Origin: Combretum micranthum
Taxonomy: Eukaryota; Streptophyta; Magnoliopsida; Myrtales; Combretaceae
Length of the DNA stretch: 64,000 bases
NCBI GenBank assembly: GCA_024138025.1
Contig: JAMXBD010001398.1
Location: forward strand, 186,001-250,000
Reading direction: 5' to 3'
Part shown: in pieces, positions 11,663-21,461 of the stretch
Position numbering within the stretch: the first letter of the stretch is position 1
Layout of the letters: the number at the start of each line of letters is the position of its first letter
Translations under genes and position numbers: made by a program
Notes under the pieces: model-generated
Told to the model about the DNA's origin: nothing
Databases searched by the model: none
The model's input: only the letters and a program-made list of their open reading frames with translations

Positions 11663-12130
11663 GTTTTTCAAATTCGTAATTAATAATGCGGTCAATGCCT
11701 TTAGAATATCATTTAATATTTTTAAAGAATAATTTTTAGTATCATTTATTAGGATTTAATGTCTTTTAATAGGATCTCAGTTTTATAGGATTTAATGTCT
11801 TTTAATAGGATATCAGTTTTAGTTTTTCCTTTTAAATGTTATTTAATATTATTTAATAGGTTTTAGTCCCTTTTCGGTTATGGCAACTTTCAAGCTTACC
11901 TATATATATGTAATTCCTATGGCATATGAAAGATAGAAGATTGTTATTGAATGAAATTTCTTTGTGAGCATTCTCTCTATTCCAAAATTCGTCATCTTTG
12001 TGTAGATTTTGATTTTTGACGCCAAATATCTAGGTATTCTCAGAATTAATTGATATTTAAAGATCACAAGCCGGGTATTCGTGCGTGAATCAACGTCTTG
12101 CGATAGTTTCCTTTTACCTCCGCTGCGTCA
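11535..12130 (+). repeat. 3' LTR of gypsy element, 596 bp
   Basis: It starts TGTCCAGCTTGAAG and ends GCTGCGTCA. It contains GCCGCCGGCC and ACTGCCGGTGTTGG words, AT-rich U3 repeats (11700-11870) and a TATATATA stretch near 11903. It aligns over its whole length with the inverted LTR at 9905-10476, giving arms of about 0.6 kb around a 1.06-kb spacer. Confidence 0.8.
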
Positions 12131-12399
12131 AATGCCTAGGCCAATTAAATGGCCAAAATGCCCTGTAGTGATCCAAAAGAATTAACTATAACTTTATGAG
12201 TATCACAAGAGACATGAAAGAATGGAATGAAGGACAGACTTCATAAAGACAAGAGGGATTGAGTTCTGACAAAATATCCTCTGTCATTTAATTTTAAATT
12301 CTGAAATAGAATGTATTTACAAGCACATCCAATTATGACTATGATATTGACTTATTATGAAGATGAAAAAAGGATACTTGAGAATCTTGACCACTTTTA

Positions 12400-12760
12400 C
12401 CTCTGTTTGTGGGAAGGATGTTACTTCAATCAGCCTTGCCCTGGCCACAAACTCAGCTGTGATGTGATGTGTGTGTTCGAAGGACGGAATTCTCAATCAA
12501 ACAATTGGAGCAATCAATGCATCATCATACCCCAGATCATTGGCGATAACAAGCTTAAGAACATTTTTCTCTCCCTTGTTTTTTTCCATTTTCCAGCATA
12601 TTAGCTTCAATTTACCAAATTTCTCTAACGTGTTCATTGCTGTAATGTCACCTCCAGGATCTGAAAGTTTTAACTTAAAAGTCTAGATCTCCATGTTGCT
12701 CATTTGCTTTACTTATTCGACAAAGCATGATCTTATTAACTTCTCCATGAAAATTCTCCT
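12400..12760 (-). pseudogene. Gene fragment, weakly heavy-metal-domain-like
   Basis: On the minus strand a TTTCAG acceptor near 12660 precedes a frame that reads DPGGDITAMNTLEKFGKLKL and continues with lysine-rich sequence to a TGA near 12506. The 'D-P...L-K-FGK...' pattern after a phase-1 acceptor is reminiscent of the second half of plant HMA (heavy-metal-associated) proteins. I see no upstream exon with a CXXC motif, so the identification is weak. A paralogous, more decayed block lies at 9040-9440. It is repeated in copy 2 at about 29360-29700. Confidence 0.25.
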
Positions 12761-13456
12761 TAGAATTCAACAATCTGCTATAAAGAGTAGCTTTAATATT
12801 TCAAGAATGAAATTTAGATACGATACGACTCCTTTTAGATTGAAGATCTAGAAATGCATTAACCTACCCAGCAGAATCTCTATGCAGAACTCCGGATGAG
12901 GCCAGCCGTCATGATTGTCCTTCTCATGGTTGTTTCTGTTGTAGTCCTTTAGGTTGTTAATATTTCTCCTTCACAACATAAAAATAACATGAAAAAAATC
13001 AAATACAATAATGCTTTTTCTTATTTATTTATATTTTATATTTATAAATAAACCACAGTACAATATTGTTACTTAATGATGGAACTTAACTTACATCCCA
13101 TTCAAATAGCACATGTGATATATGTGGAACATGAGAAATCTTGTGCTCCTCCTCACCATAGTCTCTCTTGTACTTGCTTTCCAGCTCTGGACACCCAGCT
13201 ATCCTCAAATACTCCAAGGACTTAAGCTGACTCATGCTTTTCGGAAGTGATCTCAAACTCGGGCAATAAACAATTTCAAATTTTCGAAGTGATGTGAGGT
13301 CACCCATGCGATTCGACAACAATGCTAGATTTGGATAGTTGTACAAGCTGTGAATTTAATGTTGTTACATGGAAAAGCCAATTTGGAAGTGATGTGAGCT
13401 TTGGAAGCTTCGAGATTATTAGTCGACACAGCCTATTAAGGCCTTGATCTAGGTAC

Positions 13457-13874
13457 TGTTGAGAATTTTTCAAAAATTAATTAAACTTTTCTCGTCTTTA
13501 GCAATGGACAGAAACCTATAAGTGAAGTTTTGGGAAGGCAAAGGGATGTCATTTTTATGAATTAAATATGGATTTAAAGCTTATTAAGTTAATTTTAAAT
13601 GGTGTAAGTTACAAGTTAATTGAAATTTTCTAGAGAGAGTTATAGCTGTTTTATTACAGGTTGAAAAAATTAATACCTAATGTTTAGAATTCTATTTTTA
13701 TGTATTTTTTTATGGTCATTAGCTGATGTTTAGGCCTATAAAAGGACTTGTAATCAGTTGTATACATATGAATATTAAGATAAAATATAAAAAAAAAACT
13801 TTTAAGTTATCTCTTTTCCCTATTCTTCATTTGTATTAAGATTCCATATTCGTAACCCATCATAGCTTCCAACA
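13457..13874 (+). repeat. Copia 5' LTR, copy 1 (418 bp)
   Basis: It runs from TGTTGAGAATTTTTC to CATAGCTTCCAACA. A TATAAAAGG box lies near 13737-13745, followed about 25-40 bp downstream by the likely transcription start. The sequence matches 17517-17937 with visible substitutions. Confidence 0.92.
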
Positions 13875-13877
13875 AAT

Positions 13878-13890
13878 TGGTATCAGAGCC
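13878..13890 (+). other. Copia primer-binding site, initiator-Met tRNA
   Basis: TGGTATCAGAGCC begins 3 bp after the 5' LTR and matches the complement of initiator-Met tRNA. Confidence 0.9.
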
Positions 13891-13898
13891 TTGTTAAA

Positions 13899-14816
13899 AT
13901 GACCACCACAACTAATATCCACCTTCCAATAACCAGAACTAACCAAAACCAACTATGACCGATGGCGCTGCATGAAGGCCATAATTGGGTTCATGGCTTA
14001 TGGGACATTGTCGACAAGGGATATGAAGATTCGGCAGACGAGAATACTACAACCGTGGCCGAACTAGAAGCTTGGCAGCGAGCAAAGAAGAGAGATCAAA
14101 GTGTACTCTCAATTATTCATCAAGGGTTAGATGATGACATGTTCAAGAAGATAGCCAATGCGAATAAGAGACAAGAATGCATGGGAAATTCAAAGAATAT
14201 TCGTAGTCAGAGTTGATAGGGTGAAGAAGGTGCGACTCCAAACTCTAAGGGCTGAGTTTGAGTTGATTTTAATGAAGAGAATAAGGCTGTAGCAGATTTT
14301 TTACTCGAGATTGGTGGTTGTGAATCAAATGAAGCAGCTTGGTGAAATGATGGAAGATGTAAGAGTAGCAGAGAAGATTTTGTGCTTTCTCAACACGAAA
14401 TTCAATAATTGGTGGTGACGATTGAAGGATCAAAGACATAGAGTCTATGACTATCAATGAGTTAAATGGATCGTTGCTAGCCCATAAAGAAAGAATGAAG
14501 AGGACCCAACAAGTACCGGTAGAGTAAGTTTTGCAAGAAAATTTTCCTTAAATCCTATGGGAAATGACAGAGGAGGAAAGAAGTCGAGGTCGTGGAGAGG
14601 CTGAGGTTGTGGATGAAGCTGTAGTCATGGACAAGGGAGAGAAGTGGTCGTGGTCAAGGAAAAGGTGGCAACATTTATTTCACGAAGATGGAAATAGGAG
14701 TTCTCAAAGAGGTCGTAGACGAAGGAGAAATAATGATTGGAGAAAGGATAAAAGCCAAGTAGAGTGCTATGCATGTGGAAGAACAACAACTATTCTTGGG
14801 AATGTCAACTAAGGGT
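13899..14816 (+). pseudogene. Copia gag, frameshifted, copy 1
   Basis: It starts at ATG 13899 (MTTTTNIHLP). Pieces in different frames carry the Copia gag signature around NYDRW...[12 protein letters not shown] and later [19 protein letters not shown] (UBN2/retrotrans-gag type). An arginine/glycine-rich stretch follows, then a degenerate zinc knuckle beginning CYACG. Copy 2 reads CYACGKNNNYSWEC there, with the usual His replaced by Asn. Several frameshifts and stops prevent expression. Confidence 0.8.
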
Positions 14817-17466
14817 TGCGATGAAGAGACGAACTTTATTGAGCATAAGGAGTAAAAGGTGATACTCTTTTATTTTCTCAAAAAGAAGGCTTCGTAGAAA
14901 AAGATGTCACGTGATATCTTGACAATGGTGCAAGCAACCACATGACAGGAGATGGAAGCAAATTTGTGGAGTTTGGATACAAAAGTTACTAGGAATGTTC
15001 GTTTTGGAGATGATACAAAGGTGGAGATTAAGGGAAAAAGCTTAGTGATTTATGCCACAAAGGATGGAGATCATAAAATTCTCCATAATGTCTACTACAT
15101 CCCCAAAATTAAGAGCAATATTTTGAGTATTGGACAACTGTTAGAGAGCGGACACAAAGTGAAGATGGAGAACAATTATTTGTGGCTTCGAGATTGGGAT
15201 GATAGACTTATTGCTAAAGTTGCCATGACAAAGAACCGAATGTTCATGTTAAATGTGAAAACGGTGGAAGCGAAGTGTTTACAAGCTTATGTCAAGGATC
15301 CTTCATGGATTTGGCACATGAGATTTGGGCATCTCAACTTTGAAGTGCTTAAAATGCTAGCAAAAAAGAATATGGTGAAAGGAGTGCCCAAAATCAATCA
15401 CCCGAATCAATTATGTGAGGCATGTTTACTTGGAAAACATGCAAGAAAAAGCTTTCCAAAGGCATCACTTTTGCGAGCAACTAAGCCTTTACAACTTATG
15501 CATGTAGATATGTGTGGTCCTATCAAGCCACAATCTTTTGGTAAGAGTTCATATTTTGTGCTCTTCATCGATGATTACACAAGAAAGACATGGGTTTATT
15601 TTTTGAAGAACAAGAGAGAAGTTTTTGAGACATTTAAAAAATTCAAACTTCTTGTTGAAAAGGAAAGTAGATACCAAATTAAAGCTCTAAGAACCGATAG
15701 AGGTGGAGAATTCACTTCTATTGAATTCAAGGTCTTTTATGAGGAAAATGGTATTCGACGTCCTATGACGGTCCCAAGAGCACCACAACAAAATGAGGTC
15801 GTAGAGAGAAAGAATAGGACAATTCTTAACATGGCGAAGACAATGCTAAAAAGTAAGAATATGCCTAAGGATTTTTGGGCCAAGGCTGTTTCATGTGCGA
15901 TTTATCTCTCAAACCGTTCACCTGCGAGGAGTTTGGAGAAAATAACCCCTCAAGAAGCATAGAGTGGATGGAAGCCAAGTGTGAAGCACTTAAGAGTTTT
16001 CGGATGTATTGGCTATGTTCCTGTATCCAAACAAGAAAGGACAAAGCTTGATGATAGGAGCAAGAAGATGGTGTTTATTGGCTATGCCGAAAACTCTATG
16101 GGTACAAATGTTTTGACCCTGTTTCCAAGAAAGTCGTGATTAGTAGAGATGTAGAGTTTCAGGAAGATGCCTTATGGGATTGGAGTGTTCAAGAAGAAGA
16201 GACATATAGTTTTCTTCCATATTTGGGAGAAGATGAGAATGAGGAACAAGAAATCGAAGGCGAGAGTTCGACTCCTTCCACGCCAACTTCTTCCACAACA
16301 AGCTCAAGCAAACAACCTCAAGGATTTCGAATCGTAAGATATCTTTATGATGCTACTAAAAGAATAGATGATGAGAATCTTTTTTGTCTGCTAGCAAATG
16401 ATGAACCTTTGAGTTTTGAAGAGGCTATAAAAGACAAAACATGGGTGCAAGCTATGGAGGAAGAAATTCATTCCATTGAGAAAAATGACACTTGGGAATT
16501 TATCACACTACCAAATGGTTATCAAGGAATTAGGGTTAAATGGGTTTACAAGCTAAAAGGAAAATGCGAAAGGAGAAATTGAAAGGTACAAAGCGAGACT
16601 AGTTGTAAAGAGGTATAAACAAAAATATGGCGTGGATTATGAAGAAGTATTTGCTCTCGTTGCCTGCTTGGAGACAATACAGTTATTGGTTGCTCTTGCA
16701 GCCCAAAACCAATGGACAATTCATCAAATAGATGTAAAGTCAACCTTTCTAAATGGTAATCTTGAAGAAGAAGTATATGTGGAACAACCGAAAGAATTTA
16801 TGGTGGAAGGTCATCAAGATAAGTTGCTAAGATTGAAGAAGGCGTTGTATGGACTTAAACAAGCGCCACGAGCATGGTACAGTCACATTGACAAATATCT
16901 TCAAGAGAATGGTTTTCAAGGTGCATTCATGAATATGCACTTTATGTTAAAAAGGATAAAGATGATATTTTGTTTGTGTGCATTTATGTGGATGACCTCA
17001 TTCTTACGGGAAATAATCCACAAGTGTATGATGATTTTAAAAAGGTAATGACACGAGAATTTGAGATGAGTGATATGGGGCTTATGTCATATTATTTAGG
17101 GATAGAAGTGAAAAAATAGAGTGATGATGGGATATTTATCTCTCAAAAGGCATGTGTAAGAGAGATTATAAAGAAGTTTAAGATGATGGATTGCAATCCC
17201 GTGAATGCACAGATGGAGTGCAGGGTAAAAATCTTCAAGGAGGATGGAGTAAGGAAAGTCCACCTGACCACATTTTGAAGCCTTGTCAGAACCTAAGGTA
17301 CTTGACATGTACTAGACCCGATATACTATCTGCCATGGGATTAGTGAGTCGATTTATGGAGAATCCAAGTGAAGAACACATGCGAGCTGCAAAAAGAATT
17401 CTTCGATATTTAAAAGGTACTTTTGATTATGGTATTTTTTATACTTCTTCGAAAGAGGCTCGCTTA

Positions 17467-17467
<1 letters not shown>
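14817..17467 (+). pseudogene. Copia pol (PR-INT-RT), broken, copy 1
   Basis: Protease motif LDNGASNHMTG is preceded by TGA at 14912-14914, where Trp is usual. The GAG-pre-integrase zinc region (WHMRFGHLN...CEACLLGKH) and the integrase core follow, with D in HVDMCGP, D in TDRGGEF and E in NEVVERKNR. The integrase frame is open from 14952 to 15960, then stops at TAG. RT contains KARLVV, IDVKSTFLNG, LYGLKQAPRAWY and the catalytic YVDD at 16985-16996, in a different frame from its upstream part. TAG at 17117-17119 is shared with copy 2. RNase H is cut after RYLKGTFDYGIFYTS. Confidence 0.88.

Positions 17468-17468
<1 letters not shown>

Positions 17469-17516
<48 letters not shown>
17469..17516. 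repeat. 48-nt uninterrupted G homopolymer
   Basis: A pure run of 48 G replaces the polypurine tract and the first 9 bp of the copia 3' LTR. The equivalent place in copy 2 (34428-34460) is G-rich but interrupted and retains an ordinary GGTTGGGGGATTGGTGG tract. A run this long in an AT-rich genome is improbable biologically and suspicious technically. Confidence 0.95.
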
Positions 17517-17518
<2 letters not shown>

Positions 17519-17937
17519 TTTCAAAAATTAATTAAACTGGACTTCTTGTTTTCAGCAATCGACAGAAACTTGTAAGTGAAGTTTTGGAAAGGCCAAGGGA
17601 TGTCATTTTTGGTAAATTAAATATGGATTTAAAGCTTATTAAGTCTAATTTTAAATAGTGTAAGTTATAAGTTCATTGAAATTTTCTAGAGAGAGTTATG
17701 GCTGTTTTATTACAGGTTGAAAAAATTAATACCTGATGTTTAGAATTCTATTTTTATATATGCTTTTTTTATGGTCATTAGCTGATATTTAGGCCTATAA
17801 AAGAATTTGTAATCAGTTGTTACACATATAAATATTAAGAGAAAATATATAAAAAAAAACTTCTAAGTTATCCCTTTCTTCCCTCTTCTACATTTATATT
17901 AAGATTTCATATTCGCAACCCATCATAACTTCCAACA
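17517..17937 (+). repeat. Copia 3' LTR, copy 1, 5'-truncated
   Basis: It matches the 5' LTR from its tenth base onward; the first nine bases are lost in the G-run. It ends CATAACTTCCAACA followed by TSD GGTAC. Differences from the 5' LTR are scattered substitutions and small indels. Confidence 0.9.
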
Positions 17938-18936
17938 GGTACTGCATCGCATTATGATTCTCATCTACGGATAGATCAAGCACCTGGCAATCTCGAATAA
18001 AAAGATACTCAAGGGAGGACAGGTATTGCATGCCAAGTGAGAGAGAGGTTAAATATGGACATGTTGAAATACGTAGCTCTTTAAGTGAAGAGAGACTTTG
18101 AAGCCAAGTCTTAGGCAAAGTCTTCATACAACCAGTCCTATGGATCCCTAGATCTTTCAATTTTGGTTGATGAGATGATTGCTTCAATAACTCTTCATTC
18201 ACACCAGTAAGATCTAACGACTCAAGATCTTGAATTAACGGCAAAGACTTTAGGTTTGGGCAATATCCAACAGACAGATGAGAGAGACTACGAAATAAGG
18301 GCTGCCTGCTAGATGAATTGCTAGATGAGGGACTATTGTTGTAAGCAATCGATTCAACTGCACTAAGTTCAAAAAGATCCAAACTCTTGAGACGAGGTAG
18401 TAAGCCAATTGGTGGGACGAATTGGCATTCTCTACACCCATTTAATCCAAAAGAGATGAGATTTGGGAGGCATTGTGTGATATCTTCCATCATCCATCGA
18501 GGAAATCTTGCTCCCCTATAGTCCTCTATTACAAAAGAATATAAACCGGTATGCGGTTGGAGTTCTTTTAATATGGTTTCGTGACTTTCAATAAGCTCAG
18601 CTTCCTTATATCCACTTTCTTTTATATAATTCCGTCATATATGAAAGCAGTCCATTGCTTTTGATTGGATATTTGCTTTCTTGGATTCTGCAGCTGCATT
18701 TTCAATGTGTCCATGTATCCACATAAGGAGTTTTCCTCTCAAGTTATTCAAGCCACTCAAGTCACTTAACCTTGCAGAATTATTCGGGCTGGTCTTCTCG
18801 TCTCCGACAATGAAACATGTTAGTGTGCGCAAAGAGGTCAATTGCCCATAGGGCAATTCTTTGAGACTCTTACAATTTTCAAGTTTCAACGTCACCAGCT
18901 TTTGCAAACCTTTAACGGAACTAGGAAGTTTCTCCA

Positions 18937-18953
18937 TTTTTTTTTTTTTTTTT
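18937..18953. repeat. 17-nt T homopolymer inside LRR coding sequence
   Basis: On the coding (minus) strand this is A17 between LSHLDLSNN and KLPSSVKGLQKL. It replaces the usual LRR spacer residues with lysines and shifts the frame depending on its length. Copy 2 has 16 T (35883-35898) plus loss of the neighbouring A. Confidence 0.85.
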
Positions 18954-19182
18954 GTTATTGGAAAGATCAAGATGGGAAAGGTGCTTCAACTTGTAAAGGG
19001 AGTGTGGCACCACCTTCATGTCGAGGGCTAGAAATCCCATGCATCTAAAATTCGACATGATTTTAAAGCAAGTAGATTCAAACTCATATAACTTCTCATA
19101 CCGTTTATACGGATCCTCAATTGGCAACAATATCCGCACTTTGATATCTTCACCTTGATGCTTTGGAAGTTCATGAGATAAG

Positions 19183-20160
19183 TCATAATTTGACCCATAC
19201 GATATATGACGAGTGCTTGGTAAGACCTTTTTTATGTAACAACTCTACTCCTGCCACTAGGGAAGCTAAATCTTGCAAAAGATCATGCATTTTGCATCTT
19301 ATTACGTTGTTGAACTCATAACTTTCTACATCTTGGAAAAAGTTTCTCTTCCAAAGGTACATGAAATACTCATGTGCTACATCTTCAACATCAAGATCAC
19401 TACGTGGAGGTGATTGGACAAATCGTTGTGACATCCAACAACCCATTAATGTAGACTTTTGGATACAGTAGCCCTTTGGAAACAATGAACAAACCGCAAA
19501 GCACTGCTTTAAATGTGATGGGAGATGATCATAACTTGACTTAAGAATAGCAGTAATATCATTCTCCTTTTGCATGAAATCCTGTAGCTTGTTTTCCATG
19601 AAATATAGCCAATCAGTTTTACTTTCAAAAAATAACATACCTCCAATGACATGAATAGCCAAAGGAATGCCACCACACTTCGCAACTATTTCTTTCCCAA
19701 TAAGAACTTTTTCCAACTTAGTTATTTCTTGCGTCTTCTCAGAAGCAACTGCCACGAACAATTTTAGAGATGCATTACTTGATAGGGATTGAAGAATATA
19801 TGGGCTTGTTGAACCAACAGCCTTTGCAACTCGTTGACTACGTGCAGTAATGAGTATTTTGCTTCCTAGAGCTCCTCCATCTAAATATCTCTTGAGCTTG
19901 AGCCAATCTTCTCGATTTTCATTCCATATATCATTAAGAACCAAAAGATACCTCTTCCCATCAATTTCTTTTCGAAGAGTACTTTGCATTTGATCCATGT
20001 CAATACATTCTGCCTTTGTTTTCTTGGCATTGGTGATGATATTTGCTACCATTGTCTTTAAATCGAAAATTTCTGAGACATAAACCCACATTTTTTGTTG
20101 AAAATATTGTTGAATAGCTTCATCATTGTAGACATATTGAGCAAGTGTTGCCTTCCCCAA
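19183..20160 (-). pseudogene. NB-ARC domain segment still open in copy 1
   Basis: This 325-residue open stretch holds the nucleotide-binding switch: the P-loop remnant at its start, RNBS-A-like VYVSEIFDLKT, LLVLNDIW, RNBS-B-like GSKILITARS, RNBS-D-like LKQCFAVCSLFPKG and the MHD motif. In an active protein this module binds ADP/ATP and controls activation. Loss of the P-loop Thr and the kinase-2 Asp would be expected to impair nucleotide and magnesium coordination. The remaining sequence is well preserved, suggesting recent loss or sequencing-level damage elsewhere. Confidence 0.85.
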
Positions 20161-20758
20161 TCCACCAATCCCAACAATTGAAACTACGGATACATTCTCT
20201 TATGTATTGGGGTCCATCAGAAGCCGTGTTATTTCTCTCTTGTCATCATCCCTGCCAATCATTTCTTCTTGACGTATAAACGAGTTTATTTGCTCTCGTC
20301 TTCCATGTCTAATGTCCTCTCCTATTTCAATAGGGCGTTCCACCAAATAAAGCGGCTTTTCAGCTTTGATGGCATCAATCTTCGTGATCACTTTCTTCAT
20401 TTATATGCAATCTTCAATCTAAAAAGAAGCTGGTTTAAGTTTGAAAAGAAAATGCAAACCTCCTTTACAAACTTATTTTGGCTCCTTACATCTCTCGGTC
20501 GAGCTTCTACAAAGATCTCATCAAGCAAGTCTTCAGCATCATAAAGAGCACCTTTCAGCCTCCAAGCCAATTCTTGACTTGATGGCTCTTATAAGATTTT
20601 TCTTCTGCATCGAGCAACACGGCTTGTATGGTGGATACCGTGTCACTCAGTTTTTCAAGCTCATTTCCAACACCCCATAGTCGTGAAATTTCTTTAAAGG
20701 CTGGTAAAGAAAGAGCACGAACAGTATTTCCAGCAAGATTATAATCAATAGAGAGCAA

Positions 20759-21461
20759 ATTTAGAACTAAAGAGGCTAAAGAGGACGTTTAACTAAAGTT
20801 GCAAATGTGAAGATGATGATGATGCTTAATGGCTTAAATTAATGTCAAAAGCATGTACCATGGAGATTCTTAACACATTTTAGTGGGTTTAGCAAAATAT
20901 GTGGTCTTACTTCTATTTTGACAGATATCAAGATAAAAAATATATATAATATTAAATGACACAATCTATTAGGAACTTTAACAGAACAAATGCCATAAAA
21001 GTGCCTAAGCCTTAATTTTTTTGTAATTTAATGTTTATAATTTTTTATAAATCTAAAGTAACTGCTGTTGCTTGCTGATATGAGAGGAATATAGAATTGC
21101 TTGCTGATATACTATTGCATGCTTTATTTTATTCCATCTCTACTTCGTGCAAAATTTATTCAGATTCCACGCCTTTCTTTTTTTTTTTTCCTATTGTTTT
21201 CTTTTTTTCCTTTCTTTCTTTTGTATTTCAATTTCACTTAGATATATAGCTCTCTTCAAGTGAATGCGAAGTTATACTTCGCGGAAAATGATAGCGAGAA
21301 TTCAAGTATGTACATCTAGCTGACTGAAGTAAGTAAGGAGGGGTAAAAATAAAAAAAATGGAACAACAGCATTAGAAACCCTGAAATTAATAGTACCGAT
21401 AATATATGAGATAGGGTCGTCTTGGTGTCTTCATTCATGTCGAGTTCATGTCAATACAAAG
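20759..21461. other. Upstream flank of the CNL pseudogene
   Basis: Non-coding sequence upstream of the ATG at 20758 on the minus strand, presumably the old promoter and leader. It has a (GAT)n tract near 20812-20823 and a T/C-rich stretch at 21175-21235. Copy 2 matches it at 37699-38395 with few indels. I can assign no promoter element confidently. Confidence 0.5.

Larger units (their letters stand above)
13457..17937 (+). mobile_element. Ty1/copia retrotransposon in LRR exon, copy 1
   Basis: LTRs flank an internal region ordered gag-protease-integrase-RT, which defines Ty1/copia. The TSD GGTAC is perfect (13452-13456 and 17938-17942), and the LRR reading continues across the join once the insert is ignored. 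At 4,481 bp it is short for the class because RNase H is truncated. Several shared stops show it was dead before the segment was duplicated. The two LTRs are visibly diverged, so the insertion is not recent. Confidence 0.95.
13086..20758 (-). pseudogene. CC-NBS-LRR (CNL) resistance gene relic, copy 1, split by copia
   Basis: The gene reads leftward from an ATG at 20758. Without the copia insert it spans about 3.2 kb (about 1,060 codons), normal for a CNL. Order: coiled-coil domain (20758-20230); NB-ARC with P-loop GIGGLGKA (about 20147-20174), kinase-2 LLVLNDIW (about 19922-19945), IPLA, and MHDLLQDL (about 19281-19300); then LRRs (19139-17943 and 13451-13086). The W ending kinase-2 indicates the non-TIR class. 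Defects: nonsense TAA before the P-loop (TTA at 20200-20202), Walker-A Thr replaced by Ala, kinase-2 Asp replaced by Asn, private 1-nt deletions near 20569 and 20400, a frameshift after the MHD region, a 17-nt T/A homopolymer in the LRRs, and copia at 13457-17937. A GTAAGT site follows GGAT at the 3' end, so a downstream exon is possible. Confidence 0.9.

Noticed and set aside
12311..12686. 97- and 71-codon plus-strand frames, repeated in copy 2
   Set aside because: Antisense to the degenerate minus-strand fragment; the copies do not conserve frame and no motif is seen.
17191..17535. 114-codon frame with a polyglycine tail
   Set aside because: Frame-shifted copia RT sequence running into the 48-nt G homopolymer; not a glycine-rich protein.
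18250..18441. 63-codon minus-strand frame in the LRR region
   Set aside because: Out-of-frame shadow of the LRR coding sequence.
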